A DNA stretch of 64,000 bases from Bacteroidales bacterium (GTDB lineage: Bacteria; Bacteroidota; Bacteroidia; Bacteroidales; JACABE01), in the NCBI GenBank assembly GCA_023251515.1, contig JAHEYQ010000019.1, positions 1 through 64,000 on the forward strand, read 5' to 3'. Made by a program: the position numbers and the translations under genes. Below the pieces are notes generated by a model. That model saw only the letters and a list, made by a program, of their open reading frames with translations. It was not told the DNA's origin and searched no databases. Position 1 is the first letter of the stretch; every line of letters begins with the position of its first letter. Of the stretch, positions 15,753-25,700 are shown piece after piece.

Positions 15753-16493
15753 CTATTTCACATTCGCACACAAAAATTCTCTGTTCATGCGGGCAATATT
15801 CGATACCGAAATACCTTTGGGGCATTCGGCTTCGCAGGCATAAGTATTTGTACAATTGCCAAAACCAAGTTCATCCATCTTGGCTACCATTGCTTTCACT
15901 CTGTCTTTGGCTTCAATTTTGCCCTGAGGTAACAAAGCAAACTGCGATACTTTTGCAGCTACAAACAACATTGCCGAAGCATTTTTGCAGGCAGCCACAC
16001 AGGCGCCACAACCAATACATGCAGCCGCATCCATAGCCAGTTCGGCATCCTCGCGGTTTACAGGTATCGAGTTGGCATCGGGTACACCACCGGTAGTAAC
16101 CGACACATAGCCACCTGCCTGTATAATCTGATCAAATGCATTGCGGTTGATCATCAAATCTTTAATTACCGGAAAAGCTTTCGAACGCCATGGTTCAATG
16201 GTAATGGTGTCGCCATCTTTAAACTTACGCATATGCAACTGGCAGGTTGTTACCTCATCATCGGGTCCGTGCGGACGACCATTGATGTATAAGCTGCACA
16301 TTCCGCAAATGCCCTCACGGCAATCGTGGTCAAAATTAATTGGCAATTGCACTTTGTCTATCAACGACTCATTTAATATGTCGAGCATTTCTAAGAATGA
16401 ACAATCAGCTGATATATTTTGAACTTTATATGTTTCGAATTTTCCTTTTGCTTTCGGACTTTCCTGTCTCCAGATTTCTAATGTTAAATTCAT
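15753..16493 (-). CDS. sdhB: Succinate dehydrogenase/fumarate reductase iron-sulfur subunit
   Basis: A 246-residue electron-transfer subunit linking the flavoprotein to the membrane b-heme subunit and the menaquinone pool. The N-terminal plant-type ferredoxin domain carries CREGICGMC (residues 58-66) and C84 for the [2Fe-2S] cluster. The C-terminal alpha-helical ferredoxin domain carries [11 protein letters not shown] (about 159-169) and CEAECP for the [4Fe-4S] and [3Fe-4S] clusters. All ligands are present. It is the last gene of the sdhCAB operon, 85 bp after sdhA, and is followed by a strong hairpin terminator. The direction (succinate oxidation or fumarate reduction) cannot be read from sequence. 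Confidence 0.93.
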   Translation of the reverse strand: MNLTLEIWRQESPKAKGKFETYKVQNISADCSFLEMLDILNESLIDKVQLPINFDHDCREGICGMCSLYINGRPHGPDDEVTTCQLHMRKFKDGDTITIEPWRSKAFPVIKDLMINRNAFDQIIQAGGYVSVTTGGVPDANSIPVNREDAELAMDAAACIGCGACVAACKNASAMLFVAAKVSQFALLPQGKIEAKDRVKAMVAKMDELGFGNCTNTYACEAECPKGISVSNIARMNREFLCANVK

Positions 16494-16540
16494 TTTATTC
16501 TGTTTTTAATATAATAAAATTTAAAACTCTGCTTAAATAC

Positions 16541-16577
16541 TCTAAGTACTTTAAATACTCAAAGTACTTTAAGTACT
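16541..16577. repeat. AAGTACTT repeats between sdhA and sdhB
   Basis: The string TAAGTACTTTAAATACTCAA is followed by a diverged copy; the palindromic octamer AAGTACTT or AGTACTTT occurs three times between 16544 and 16578. It lies in the 85-bp gap between sdhA and sdhB. It may be a short hairpin-forming mRNA element or simple-sequence drift. Confidence 0.5.
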
Positions 16578-16578
16578 T

Positions 16579-18525
16579 TTACTTGTAATCCCTTTGTTTA
16601 ACTTCAATAGCTTCGTATTTCAAAGCTTCTTTATGCAGTTCAGGCGTTTGATCTTCACCTTTGTATTCCCAAGCACCCACAAACATAAAGTCATTGTCGT
16701 TACGCAAAGCTTCACCATCAGGAGTCTGATGCTCTTCTCTGAAATGTCCTCCGCAAGATTCTTCTCTTTGTAGTGCATCCAGAGCAGTTAGTTCGCCAAG
16801 TTCAATAAAGTCGGCAACACGGGTAGCTTTTTCCAGTTCGGTATTCACACCATTAATATCACCAGGAATACGTAAATCGCTCCAGAATTCTTTTTTAAGT
16901 TCTTTACAAAGTTTTACAGCAGTTTCCAAACCTTCTTTTGTACGACCCATTCCAACATACTCCCACATAATATGTCCGAGTTTTTTATGGAAATAATCTA
17001 CAGATTTGCTTCCCTGTATCTTCATCATCTTTTCCAGACGATTTTTTACTTCTTCCAATGTTTTGTTAAACTCAGGTATATCGGTTGACATGCGTGGAGT
17101 TTTAATTTCTTTAGCCAGATAATTCTGAATGGTATAAGGCAATACAAAATATCCGTCAGATAATCCCTGCATCAAAGCCGAAGCTCCCAAACGGTTAGCA
17201 CCATGGTCAGAGAAATTGGCTTCACCTGCACAGAATAAACCTTCAATGGTAGTTTGCAATTCATAGTCAACCCAAACTCCACCCATGGTATAATGTACCG
17301 CAGGGTAAATCATCATTGGATTTTCGTAAGGATTTTCATCCACTATCTTGTCGTACATCTGGAAAAGGTTGCCATAACGTTCTTCAATCACATCTTTTCC
17401 CAATCGTTTAATAGCCGAAGCAAAATCGAGATAAACAGCCAGTCCTGTATTACCAACACCAAAACCTGCATCGCATCTTTCTTTTGCAGCTCTCGAAGCC
17501 ACATCACGCGGAACCAGATTACCAAAAGCCGGATATCTTCTTTCTAAGAAATAATCGCGATCTTCTTCTTTAATATCATTAGCTTTTAATTGCTTATTGC
17601 GGATTTTTTCTGCATCTTCCTTGTTTTTCGGAACCCAGATTCTGCCATCGTTTCTCAGACTTTCACTCATCAGCGTTAGTTTACTCTGATAATCTCCATG
17701 CACCGGAATACAGGTTGGATGTATCTGAACATAACTCGGGTTTGCAAAGAAAGCACCTCTTTTGTAAATCTGCCAGGCTGCACTTGTATTAGAGTTCATT
17801 GCATTGGTAGAAAGGAAATAAACATTACTATAACCTCCACTTGCAACCACTACTGCATGAGCAAAATATTTTTCCAGTTCGCCGGTTACCAGATTGCGGG
17901 CAATAATACCACGGGCTTTTCCGTCAACTATCACAAGATCGAGCATTTCGCGGCGATTCATCATCTCCACATTGCCCAGATTAATCTGATGACTCAATGC
18001 ACCATAAGCTCCCAACAGCAATTGTTGTCCGGTTTGTCCGCGTGCATAAAACGTACGCGATACCTGTGCACCGCCGAAAGAACGATTGTCTAACAAGCCA
18101 CTATAATCTCTGGCAAAAGGAACACCCTGTGCCACACATTGGTCAATAATCAGATTGCTGTTTTCGGCCAGACGATGTACATTGGCTTCCCTTGCTCTGT
18201 AATCGCCTCCTTTTATTGTATCGTAAAACAAACGGTAAACACTGTCACCATCATTAGGATAGTTTTTGGCAGCATTTATTCCACCCTGTGCAGCAATACT
18301 ATGTGCACGACGCGGACTATCGGAAATACAGAATATCTTTACATTAAAACCCATTGCTCCGAAACTGGCTGCGGCTGAAGCGCCTGCTAATCCGGTTCCA
18401 ACTACAATGATATCCAACTTACGTTTATTAGATGGATTTACTAAGTTTTGGTGCGATTTGTAATTGGTCCACTTTTGTGCCAGATCGCCTTGAGGTATTT
18501 TTGAATTCAACTTTGTCATAACCAT
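16579..18525 (-). CDS. sdhA: Succinate dehydrogenase/fumarate reductase flavoprotein subunit
   Basis: A 648-residue catalytic subunit interconverting succinate and fumarate with covalently bound FAD. The dinucleotide-binding motif [12 protein letters not shown] lies near residues 41-52. The flavinylation histidine region is [14 protein letters not shown] near 76-90. Substrate-site segments [21 protein letters not shown] and GGVWVDYE are present. The C-terminal domain carries arginine-rich active-site elements and ends near KQRDYK. Length fits the Bacteroidota/epsilonproteobacterial-type enzyme. It starts 6 bp after the sdhC stop; ATGs two codons apart both fit as starts. Confidence 0.94.
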   Translation of the reverse strand: MVMTKLNSKIPQGDLAQKWTNYKSHQNLVNPSNKRKLDIIVVGTGLAGASAAASFGAMGFNVKIFCISDSPRRAHSIAAQGGINAAKNYPNDGDSVYRLFYDTIKGGDYRAREANVHRLAENSNLIIDQCVAQGVPFARDYSGLLDNRSFGGAQVSRTFYARGQTGQQLLLGAYGALSHQINLGNVEMMNRREMLDLVIVDGKARGIIARNLVTGELEKYFAHAVVVASGGYSNVYFLSTNAMNSNTSAAWQIYKRGAFFANPSYVQIHPTCIPVHGDYQSKLTLMSESLRNDGRIWVPKNKEDAEKIRNKQLKANDIKEEDRDYFLERRYPAFGNLVPRDVASRAAKERCDAGFGVGNTGLAVYLDFASAIKRLGKDVIEERYGNLFQMYDKIVDENPYENPMMIYPAVHYTMGGVWVDYELQTTIEGLFCAGEANFSDHGANRLGASALMQGLSDGYFVLPYTIQNYLAKEIKTPRMSTDIPEFNKTLEEVKNRLEKMMKIQGSKSVDYFHKKLGHIMWEYVGMGRTKEGLETAVKLCKELKKEFWSDLRIPGDINGVNTELEKATRVADFIELGELTALDALQREESCGGHFREEHQTPDGEALRNDNDFMFVGAWEYKGEDQTPELHKEALKYEAIEVKQRDYK

Positions 18526-18531
18526 TATTTT

Positions 18532-19203
18532 TTAAGCATTACAAAACAGAAAATAAACCGGAATTATATTAAATCCAACTACAATAAGAATTGAATAAAT
18601 TGTCGCAAACTTCTTTATTATCGGAGTATAAACAGGATGATTTAAACCCAAAGATTGAAAAGCTGCCTGAAAAGCATGATTGAGATGGAATCCCAATACG
18701 GTAATCAATACAATATATATAATAGAATATAAATTATTTGCAAACAATGCTTTTGCAACCAGATAAAAATCAGGTTCTTCACCATTCAATGTAAATGTTG
18801 GCTCCACCCAACCCATTTTCATAAAATAAAAATTCATGAAATGGATAATTAAGAATACAAAAACCACAAATCCTGTATAAATCATATACTTAGATAAGAA
18901 AGAAGTTGTAGATTTACTCGCCGACTTGTAAGCAACCGGTCTTGCCATCCAGTTCTGAATCTGCAATATTACACCCAATAACACGTGAATTAAAATTCCC
19001 AGAAACAAAAAGATTTCAAAGAACTTAACTATGTAATTGGTGCCCATAAAATGCGCAGCAGCATTAAACCACTCGCCGTCATCATTTCTTAGCAAACAAA
19101 GATTAATTGCTAAATGTACAACCAAAAATGTCATCAAGAAAATACCGGCAACTGCCATTACGTACTTTTTTGATAAAGAAGAATAATTTAAAATAGATTT
19201 CAT
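18532..19203 (-). CDS. sdhC: Succinate dehydrogenase cytochrome b558-type subunit
   Basis: A 223-residue integral membrane subunit with five predicted helices, the single-subunit diheme type found with Bacteroidota sdh/frd. Histidines in helix contexts (FLVVHLAINL, ILIHVLLGVIL, FLIIHFMNF, LGFHLNHAFQ) are candidate heme b ligands. It passes electrons to or from menaquinone. I chose the ATG at 19203 (MKSILNYSS) over an upstream TTG, because the -7 box at 19222-19230 would place the transcription start between them. First gene of sdhCAB. Confidence 0.9.
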   Translation of the reverse strand: MKSILNYSSLSKKYVMAVAGIFLMTFLVVHLAINLCLLRNDDGEWFNAAAHFMGTNYIVKFFEIFLFLGILIHVLLGVILQIQNWMARPVAYKSASKSTTSFLSKYMIYTGFVVFVFLIIHFMNFYFMKMGWVEPTFTLNGEEPDFYLVAKALFANNLYSIIYIVLITVLGFHLNHAFQAAFQSLGLNHPVYTPIIKKFATIYSILIVVGFNIIPVYFLFCNA

Positions 19204-19221
19204 ATACGCTTTGTTTTTTTG

Positions 19222-19252
19222 CAAAATTTATATTAGTGAAAATATATTACAA
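19222..19252 (-). promoter_or_regulatory. sdhCAB promoter
   Basis: On the minus strand, TTG (19252-19250), a 19-bp spacer, then TAAATTTTG (19230-19222), one base longer than TAnnTTTG. About 20 bp before the sdhC ATG, implying a very short leader and supporting that start. Confidence 0.5.
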
Positions 19253-19357
19253 GACATTTACTTTTTTTATGTAAGTTTGTAATTGAAAACAAATGTAACA
19301 ATTTTTTTTAGGTATTGGCTTACCTTTTTAGAAATTTAGAATAATTATAAATAATAT

Positions 19358-20650
19358 ATGATAGCAAACAAGATTTCTAACACCTTATTTATCAAAAACA
19401 GAAGCAAGCTTTTATCAAAACTGCCAGCCAATTCGTTAGTCATCATCCAATCAAACGATGAAATGCCACGCAATGGCGATCAGGTTTTCAAGTTCAGGCA
19501 AAATTCCGATTTATATTATCTTTGCGGCATCAATCAACCAAAAATTATTGTCTGTATCTGCAATTCGCATCCCAATGCTGCTTACCACGAAATTCTGTTT
19601 GCTGTTAAACCAAATCCGAATCATGCCATTTGGTATGGACATCAACCTGATAAAGCCGAACTCCAGCAAACATCGGGCATAAAAACCATTTTCTGGCTCG
19701 AAGATTTCGAAACAGTTCTCAAAGATTTAATTACAAATACCGAAAACGTCTTTTTAAGCAGCAACGAATACATTAAGTTCATTCCTGATTTTCATGACCG
19801 CAATCATAGATTTTCATTACAAATAAAAGAAAACTATCCGCTTCATCAATATCATCGATTATCTCCTTTGATTACTGAATTGAGATTAATTAAAGAGCCC
19901 GAAGAAATTGCAATGATAGAAACTGCCTGCGATATTACTGGAAAAGCATTTCAAAAAGTATTAAAAACACTTAAGCCCGGCATGATGGAATATGAAGTGG
20001 AAGCAGAAATCAATCACGAATTTTTGATTAACAACATCCGCCATCATGCTTACGAACCCATCATAGCTGCTGGCGAAAACGCCTGTACGCTTCACTATGT
20101 CGAAAACTCATCTTCCTGCCAAGAGGGGGAACTTCTCCTTTTGGATTTCGGTGCCGAATACAGTAATTATGCTTCTGATTGCAGCCGTACAATTCCTGTC
20201 AGCGGCAGGTTCAGCATTCGTCAGAAAGAATATTATCAGGCAGTTCTTAATGTTTATAATGAAATAGTGAAAGAATTTGTTGTTGGCAACTGCATCGACC
20301 ATTTAAACAAGAAAACAAGCATTTTAATAGAGAAAGAATTAATCAGACTAGGGCTGTTTACTGCTGATGAAGTTGAAAAACAAAACAATGAAAGTCCGTT
20401 ATACATTAAATATTATATGCATGGAGTTTCTCATTTTATGGGATTGGATGTTCATGATGTAGGTTCAAAACAAACGGTTCTGCAAGCAGGCATGATACTC
20501 ACCTGTGAACCTGGGATTTACAATAAAGATGAAAAAATCGGCATCCGACTCGAAAATGACATTCTGATAACAGATGACGGACCTGTAAATCTGATGAAAA
20601 ATATTCCGATAGAGATAGAAGAAATTGAAAAAATTATGATTAATAGATAA
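19358..20650 (+). CDS. pepP: Aminopeptidase P family (M24) metallopeptidase
   Basis: A 430-residue Xaa-Pro aminopeptidase that removes N-terminal residues preceding proline. The N-terminal creatinase-like domain spans ~1-170 (RQNSDLYYLCGINQP, HAIWYGH). The C-terminal pita-bread domain has the five metal ligands: LLDFGAEYSNYASDCSRT (two Asp), HGVSHFMGLDVHD (His), CEPGIY (Glu) and GIRLEND (Glu). No signal peptide, so cytoplasmic. It is divergent from sdhC and precedes a paralogue by 48 bp; the two are probably co-transcribed. Confidence 0.88.
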   Translation: MIANKISNTLFIKNRSKLLSKLPANSLVIIQSNDEMPRNGDQVFKFRQNSDLYYLCGINQPKIIVCICNSHPNAAYHEILFAVKPNPNHAIWYGHQPDKAELQQTSGIKTIFWLEDFETVLKDLITNTENVFLSSNEYIKFIPDFHDRNHRFSLQIKENYPLHQYHRLSPLITELRLIKEPEEIAMIETACDITGKAFQKVLKTLKPGMMEYEVEAEINHEFLINNIRHHAYEPIIAAGENACTLHYVENSSSCQEGELLLLDFGAEYSNYASDCSRTIPVSGRFSIRQKEYYQAVLNVYNEIVKEFVVGNCIDHLNKKTSILIEKELIRLGLFTADEVEKQNNESPLYIKYYMHGVSHFMGLDVHDVGSKQTVLQAGMILTCEPGIYNKDEKIGIRLENDILITDDGPVNLMKNIPIEIEEIEKIMINR

Positions 20651-20698
20651 ATTTCTATTAATTTTGGAAAACGAAAAATAATCTTAAAAAACAAAAAT

Positions 20699-22084
20699 AT
20701 GTTTGCAAAAAATACGTATATCAACAGAAGAAATCAGTTGAAAAAAGATGTTGCATCGGGTATCATTTTATTCCCAGGCAATAAAGATGTTGCCTTTAAT
20801 TATCCTGCCAACACTTTTACATTCAGACAAGACAGCAATTTTCTTTATTTCTTTGGACTCAATCATGCCGATTTAGCAGGAATTATTGACATTGACAACA
20901 ATAAAGATTATATCTTTGGCAATGATGTGGATATGGACGACATTATATGGATGGGTAATCTTCCAACAATAAAAGAACAAGCTGCAGAAGTTGGAGTTGA
21001 AAACACAGCTCCTCTTACATCAATGTATGATTTTATTACTGATGCCATTAAAGCGGGAAGAAAAATTCATTTTACTTCTCCTTATCGTGGCGAAATTCAG
21101 ATGCAATTGGCAGATTTGCTTGGCATTAAATACACCAATGTAAAAAACTACACTTCTGTTGAATTAATAAAAGCTGTAATTAAACAACGTTCAATAAAAT
21201 CTTTGGAAGAGGTTGCTGAAATTGAAAAAGCCATTGCTACAGCTTACGATATGCATACTACAGCTATGAAAATGGCAAAACCAGGCATTTACGAACGCGA
21301 AATAGCCGGTAAAATGGAAGGAATAGCTCTTTCGGCAGGTGGCCCGGTTTCATTTCCGGTTATCCTGAGTATCAACGGACAAACCTTACACAATCACTAT
21401 CATGGAAATTTATTAAGCGAAGGCAGAATGATGGTTGCTGATGCTGGTTGCGAAACTGAATTGAACTATTGCAGTGATATCACACGCACAGTTCCGGTTG
21501 GAGGTAAATTCAATCAACGCCAAAAAGATGTATATGAAATTGTCTTAAAAGCAAACATGAAAGCCATTGAAGCCATTAAGCCCGGTGTTCCTTATCGCGA
21601 AATTCATCTTTTAAGTGCACGCGTTATTGCTGATGGATTAAAAGAAATCGGTTTAATGAAAGGGAATATGGAAGAAGCTGTAAGCAAAGGAGCACATGCC
21701 ATGTTCTTCCCTCATGGTCTGGGTCATATGCTAGGACTTGATGTACACGATATGGAAGGCTTAGGTGAAAACTTTGTAGGCTATGATGATGAAATCAAAC
21801 GCAGCAGCCAGTTTGGCACTGCTTTCCTGCGTCTTGGTAAACGTTTGCAACAAGGTTATGTACTCACTGTTGAGCCTGGTATATATTTTATTCCTGCCCT
21901 GATAGACCAATGGAAAGCCGAAAACAAATTCACTGAATTTATTAATTACGATAAAGCTGAAACTTTCAAAGATTTTGGCGGTATTCGTATAGAAGACGAT
22001 GTTTTGGTAACTGCTGACAGCTATAAAGTTTTGGGAAAACCAATTCCAAAAACTGTTGCAGAAATTGAAGATACAATGAAATAA
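20699..22084 (+). CDS. pepP: Aminopeptidase P family (M24) metallopeptidase, paralogue
   Basis: A 461-residue paralogue of the preceding gene. The N-terminal domain has FRQDSNFLYFFGLNHAD. The catalytic domain keeps the ligands in VADAGCETELNYCSDITRT (two Asp), PHGLGHMLGLDVHDMEG (His), VEPGIYF (Glu) and GGIRIEDD (Glu). It has an insertion after LDVHDMEG (YDDEIKRSSQFGTAFLRLGK) that the first copy lacks. Proline-peptide turnover is the likely role. A perfect hairpin terminator follows 11 bp after the stop. Confidence 0.88.
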   Translation: MFAKNTYINRRNQLKKDVASGIILFPGNKDVAFNYPANTFTFRQDSNFLYFFGLNHADLAGIIDIDNNKDYIFGNDVDMDDIIWMGNLPTIKEQAAEVGVENTAPLTSMYDFITDAIKAGRKIHFTSPYRGEIQMQLADLLGIKYTNVKNYTSVELIKAVIKQRSIKSLEEVAEIEKAIATAYDMHTTAMKMAKPGIYEREIAGKMEGIALSAGGPVSFPVILSINGQTLHNHYHGNLLSEGRMMVADAGCETELNYCSDITRTVPVGGKFNQRQKDVYEIVLKANMKAIEAIKPGVPYREIHLLSARVIADGLKEIGLMKGNMEEAVSKGAHAMFFPHGLGHMLGLDVHDMEGLGENFVGYDDEIKRSSQFGTAFLRLGKRLQQGYVLTVEPGIYFIPALIDQWKAENKFTEFINYDKAETFKDFGGIRIEDDVLVTADSYKVLGKPIPKTVAEIEDTMK

Positions 22085-22094
22085 AAAACACTTG

Positions 22095-22147
22095 AACAAA
22101 CCGAGGATAAAACAGCTGATAAAAAGCTGTTTTATCCTCGGTTTGTT
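22095..22147 (+). terminator. Perfect 23-bp hairpin terminator
   Basis: Arms at 22095-22117 and 22125-22147 are perfectly complementary with a 7-nt loop (GATAAAA). It lies right after the second aminopeptidase gene. The downstream tail is A-rich and not T-rich on the plus strand, so it may work mainly as an mRNA 3'-end stabiliser. Confidence 0.7.
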
Positions 22148-22162
22148 ATTAAAAAAAATTAA

Positions 22163-22690
22163 ATGAAAAAATTATTATTATTCCTATTTTGTACAATTAC
22201 AATTAATTGCATGGCACAAACATCTATTATGAATGCCATATATACCAGTCCACAAACAGATAGTCTTCCTTCTTTTACAGATGATCCATATTATTTTAAT
22301 GAGTTTGTTGTTAGAAATTTCAAAGTAAATTCATTGATGAAAAGCCAGCCATATTATACTTATGGCACTTTAACTATTAACTTTCAGATTGATACTTTCG
22401 GAAATATTTCAGATATTAATTCATTTAGTTCTGAGAATGTTTATATTGAAAAAGAAATAATAAGAATCATATCTATAATGCCTAATTGGAAACCAGCAAT
22501 AAATGATGGCGTTTTTGTTACAACAAGAGTTTATATCCCAATTAGTTACAAAATTAAAGACAATTTTTTTGAAATTGAAGCAACCTCTTCAAAAACAGTT
22601 GCTGTAAGTAAAAAAGCCAATGGTTTTATCAAATTTGCTATTGTTGGAGTTTGTGTTTTTGCCATGTGGTTTGGTTTTTTTAATAAATAA
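22163..22690 (+). CDS. TonB C-terminal-like domain protein
   Basis: A 175-residue protein with a signal peptide (residues 1-18, then MAQ). The central domain (about 65-135) matches the TonB_C pattern: GTLTINFQIDTFGNISDI, then EIIRIISIMPNWKPAIN and VFVTTRVYIPISYKI. A C-terminal hydrophobic segment (FIKFAIVGVCVFAMWFGFF) would anchor it in a membrane, which is unusual because TonB anchors are N-terminal. It lacks the Pro-rich linker of true TonB, so a role in energising transport is doubtful. Single gene between two hairpins. Confidence 0.6.
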   Translation: MKKLLLFLFCTITINCMAQTSIMNAIYTSPQTDSLPSFTDDPYYFNEFVVRNFKVNSLMKSQPYYTYGTLTINFQIDTFGNISDINSFSSENVYIEKEIIRIISIMPNWKPAINDGVFVTTRVYIPISYKIKDNFFEIEATSSKTVAVSKKANGFIKFAIVGVCVFAMWFGFFNK

Positions 22691-22719
22691 AGCCCTCAAA
22701 ATTATTGAGAGCTTTATTT
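22685..22719. terminator. Bidirectional terminator
   Basis: 15-nt arms (22685-22699 and 22705-22719) with one mismatch, core AGCCCTCAA/TTGAGAGCT, A-run before and T-run after. It lies between the convergent ends of the TonB-C-like gene and the large T9SS gene and could serve both. Confidence 0.75.
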
Positions 22720-22751
22720 TATAGTAAAAGATAAAATGCAGTAAGATTCTT

Positions 22752-25700
22752 CTATTTTATTATTACAATCTTACAATTGCTTAAATCTTTATCTGTTTCT
22801 AATCGAACAAAATATATTCCTTCTTCCAAACCTTCTGAACTTAATGAAAATTCATAATTTCCTGAATAATAATATTGATTTACAATCTCCTTAACTTCGG
22901 CACCTTCAATATTAAACACTTTGATTCTTACATTTGAAGCTTCAGATAAATTAAATTTCAGATTTGTATTCTTTTTAAACGGATTGGGATAAACTGTCAG
23001 ATTATTGTTCTCTGCCTTTTCAATTTTATCAATCCCAACATTAATATTTTCAAACTTAAGATTACTTACCGATAAAGTAAAACTCTGGAAACTCAGTCCA
23101 TTCCCCTTTTTAACAAAAGTAACTGAAACCACATCATTTGCAACAAAATTATGTTGACCCGACTGATTTACCAATTGACTGAAAGGAATATGATAATCGC
23201 TTAAATTGTAATTAAGGTTTACGATGGTTTTATATTGTTGATTCCATTGATTTATAGATTTTTTACTAACAATAAGCTCATATGTACCGCTTCCTATTGC
23301 AGTAAAACTTAAACCGGAATAATTGCTAAGATTTACAGGTTTATTCCCAACTTTAAGCACTCTGAATGCTGAAACATAATCTTTTACACTACCTTCCAGA
23401 TAAATATCTCTTTGTAACAAATATGCATTGCTATCCGAATTAATAACAGCTGATGAGATTGTATAATCATCTATTGTTGCACCAGCTTGGTCATAATCCA
23501 ACCCCCATGGACCATCAGCATAATACAATACATCTTTCCCTCCCATTTCATTATTAATCAATGTAAAACCTACATCAAACAAATCTTCAACAGGAATAAC
23601 AACATTACTGATTTTATTTTTATTAATCGTTGAAGTCTTTTTAACTGGGTAACGATTTCCATCTTCAATTTTTGCATAATTACCATTCAATATCAATGAA
23701 GTAGCTTCAGCATTATTTTGAATTTCAAGATACATTTTACTTGTATTATAATATCCTTTTCTCACAAAAACTGTAGGGATAGTTGATGGATATTTATTTA
23801 TAAAATTCAGATTATAAGCATTGAAAACAATTCTGTTGAGAATACTTTCAACCAATTGAATCGTATATTTTTCGGAAACCGACCAAACCTGAAAATTCAG
23901 TACAGCATGGTTTCCAACTGGATGATAAGATTCCAGATCCCATTTATTATCAATATTATAAACATTAGCTGATTTGTATGCCACAAAGCTCACTGCATAA
24001 TCCACATCACCATTATCCTGAACCATTCTTGCTATAATAAAAGGATAACCTGCAATATAAACATGTTTAATATCTTCTAATGTTGCACCATCCAAACGAT
24101 CACATATTAATTTGGTATGTTCATAAACAGTACCTGACGAAGATGCGATAGCTAAAATTGCAGCTTTTCTTTCATTTACGTTTTTATAATAATCAACAGC
24201 AAAAACCTCTATTGCATTACTGACACCTAGCAAATCTGTAGGTGTAGTAATATATGCCTGTGAATTTAAAGGTCCTGATTGTGGAATAAAATTTACAATT
24301 TCAGTACTTGTTGATTTTGTAGCTTTTGATGTTCTTATTTCATTTGATTCCAGTTTTTCATAGGTAAATTCTGCTAAATTTTCGCTCGATGAATATTTGT
24401 ATAAATTACTTAATTTATGTCGCAAAAAATTTCTGTTTGCTGTTTTGGATGCCAGATTACCGTTACTTTCCAATCCACCATTATTCCCACTGGATGAATT
24501 TGAAACACTTACAGATGCAAAAGAAAAATTATTAAACGGATTGTTATCGGGTTGAGATTGACTTGAAACACTCACATTATTCTGAGCACTGGTATCAATG
24601 CGTGCTTTTAGAATTAATACAGCTGTATCCATTGCAGCAAGATAATTTACAATCCACTTGCCGTTTACATTATTGTAACTTCCTTTAGACGTAACTGATG
24701 AAACATAAGTAAATGAGCTACTCAAAGTATCTAAAACTTCAATCTGAGTGGCTGAAAAATTACTTTTATTTTTCACAACAATCTGAAATACAACAGTGTC
24801 ATTTTTAAAAACGCTGTCATTTGCAAGCAAATCAGGTAAAATTACTTTTTTATCAACACTTAAATCAACAGGACATCTGTTTGATGCAGAATTGGCAATT
24901 ACAGTTTCATTATTTAATTTCCAACTTAAAGAATTTGTGAATTGTACTGAAAAAACATTTGAATGATACCCTGTAACAAAAACACTTGCTTGTCCAAAAT
25001 CAGCAAAGTTCTGATCAAAACCATTATTAATTCCTACAGGAATAGAAACAAAAGAATTATAAGGATTATTATATCCAAAAACAGCTGTAAAACCATTTGT
25101 TTCATTAGGATAAACACAATCTAAAATTGGTATTACAACAGCAATACCATTATAAGCATAAACAGCAGGACTAAATTCAGAAGTTCTGTTTGCCAATGTG
25201 GCAGTTGCTGTTAGTATTGTACCATTTAAAATACTCTGATTTTTTGGAAAAAGAAATCTAAACTTTGCTGTTGAATCTGTTCCTTGATTAATTCCATTAA
25301 AAGGCATGGGACCATAAACACCGGATGTTTGATCAAAATCGGCTGAACTTCCTTCAATTGCAGAAAATAAATAATATTTACCCTGAGGGTATTCAGTAGA
25401 AGCCAAAGTATCACCAATAAAGAACTCTATTTCAGAATCTGCCGAAGCAAAACCTTCTATTTCAATTGAATCAGGCATAATTCTTACAGATGAAATTACA
25501 GGATAATTCATCAATGCATTTCCTCCAATATCGTAATCGCCTTTGTCATTTAATGTAAAAAAAGGGAAACTTCCTTTTGAATGATTTTCTGAAGAAGTTA
25601 TCAGATTAATACCAATTGCTTTTGTAGCTGCAATTCCTTGACCTGGAAAAGCACCATTACCCCAAATGGAATTCTTTGTAATGTAATGATAATCTGCACT

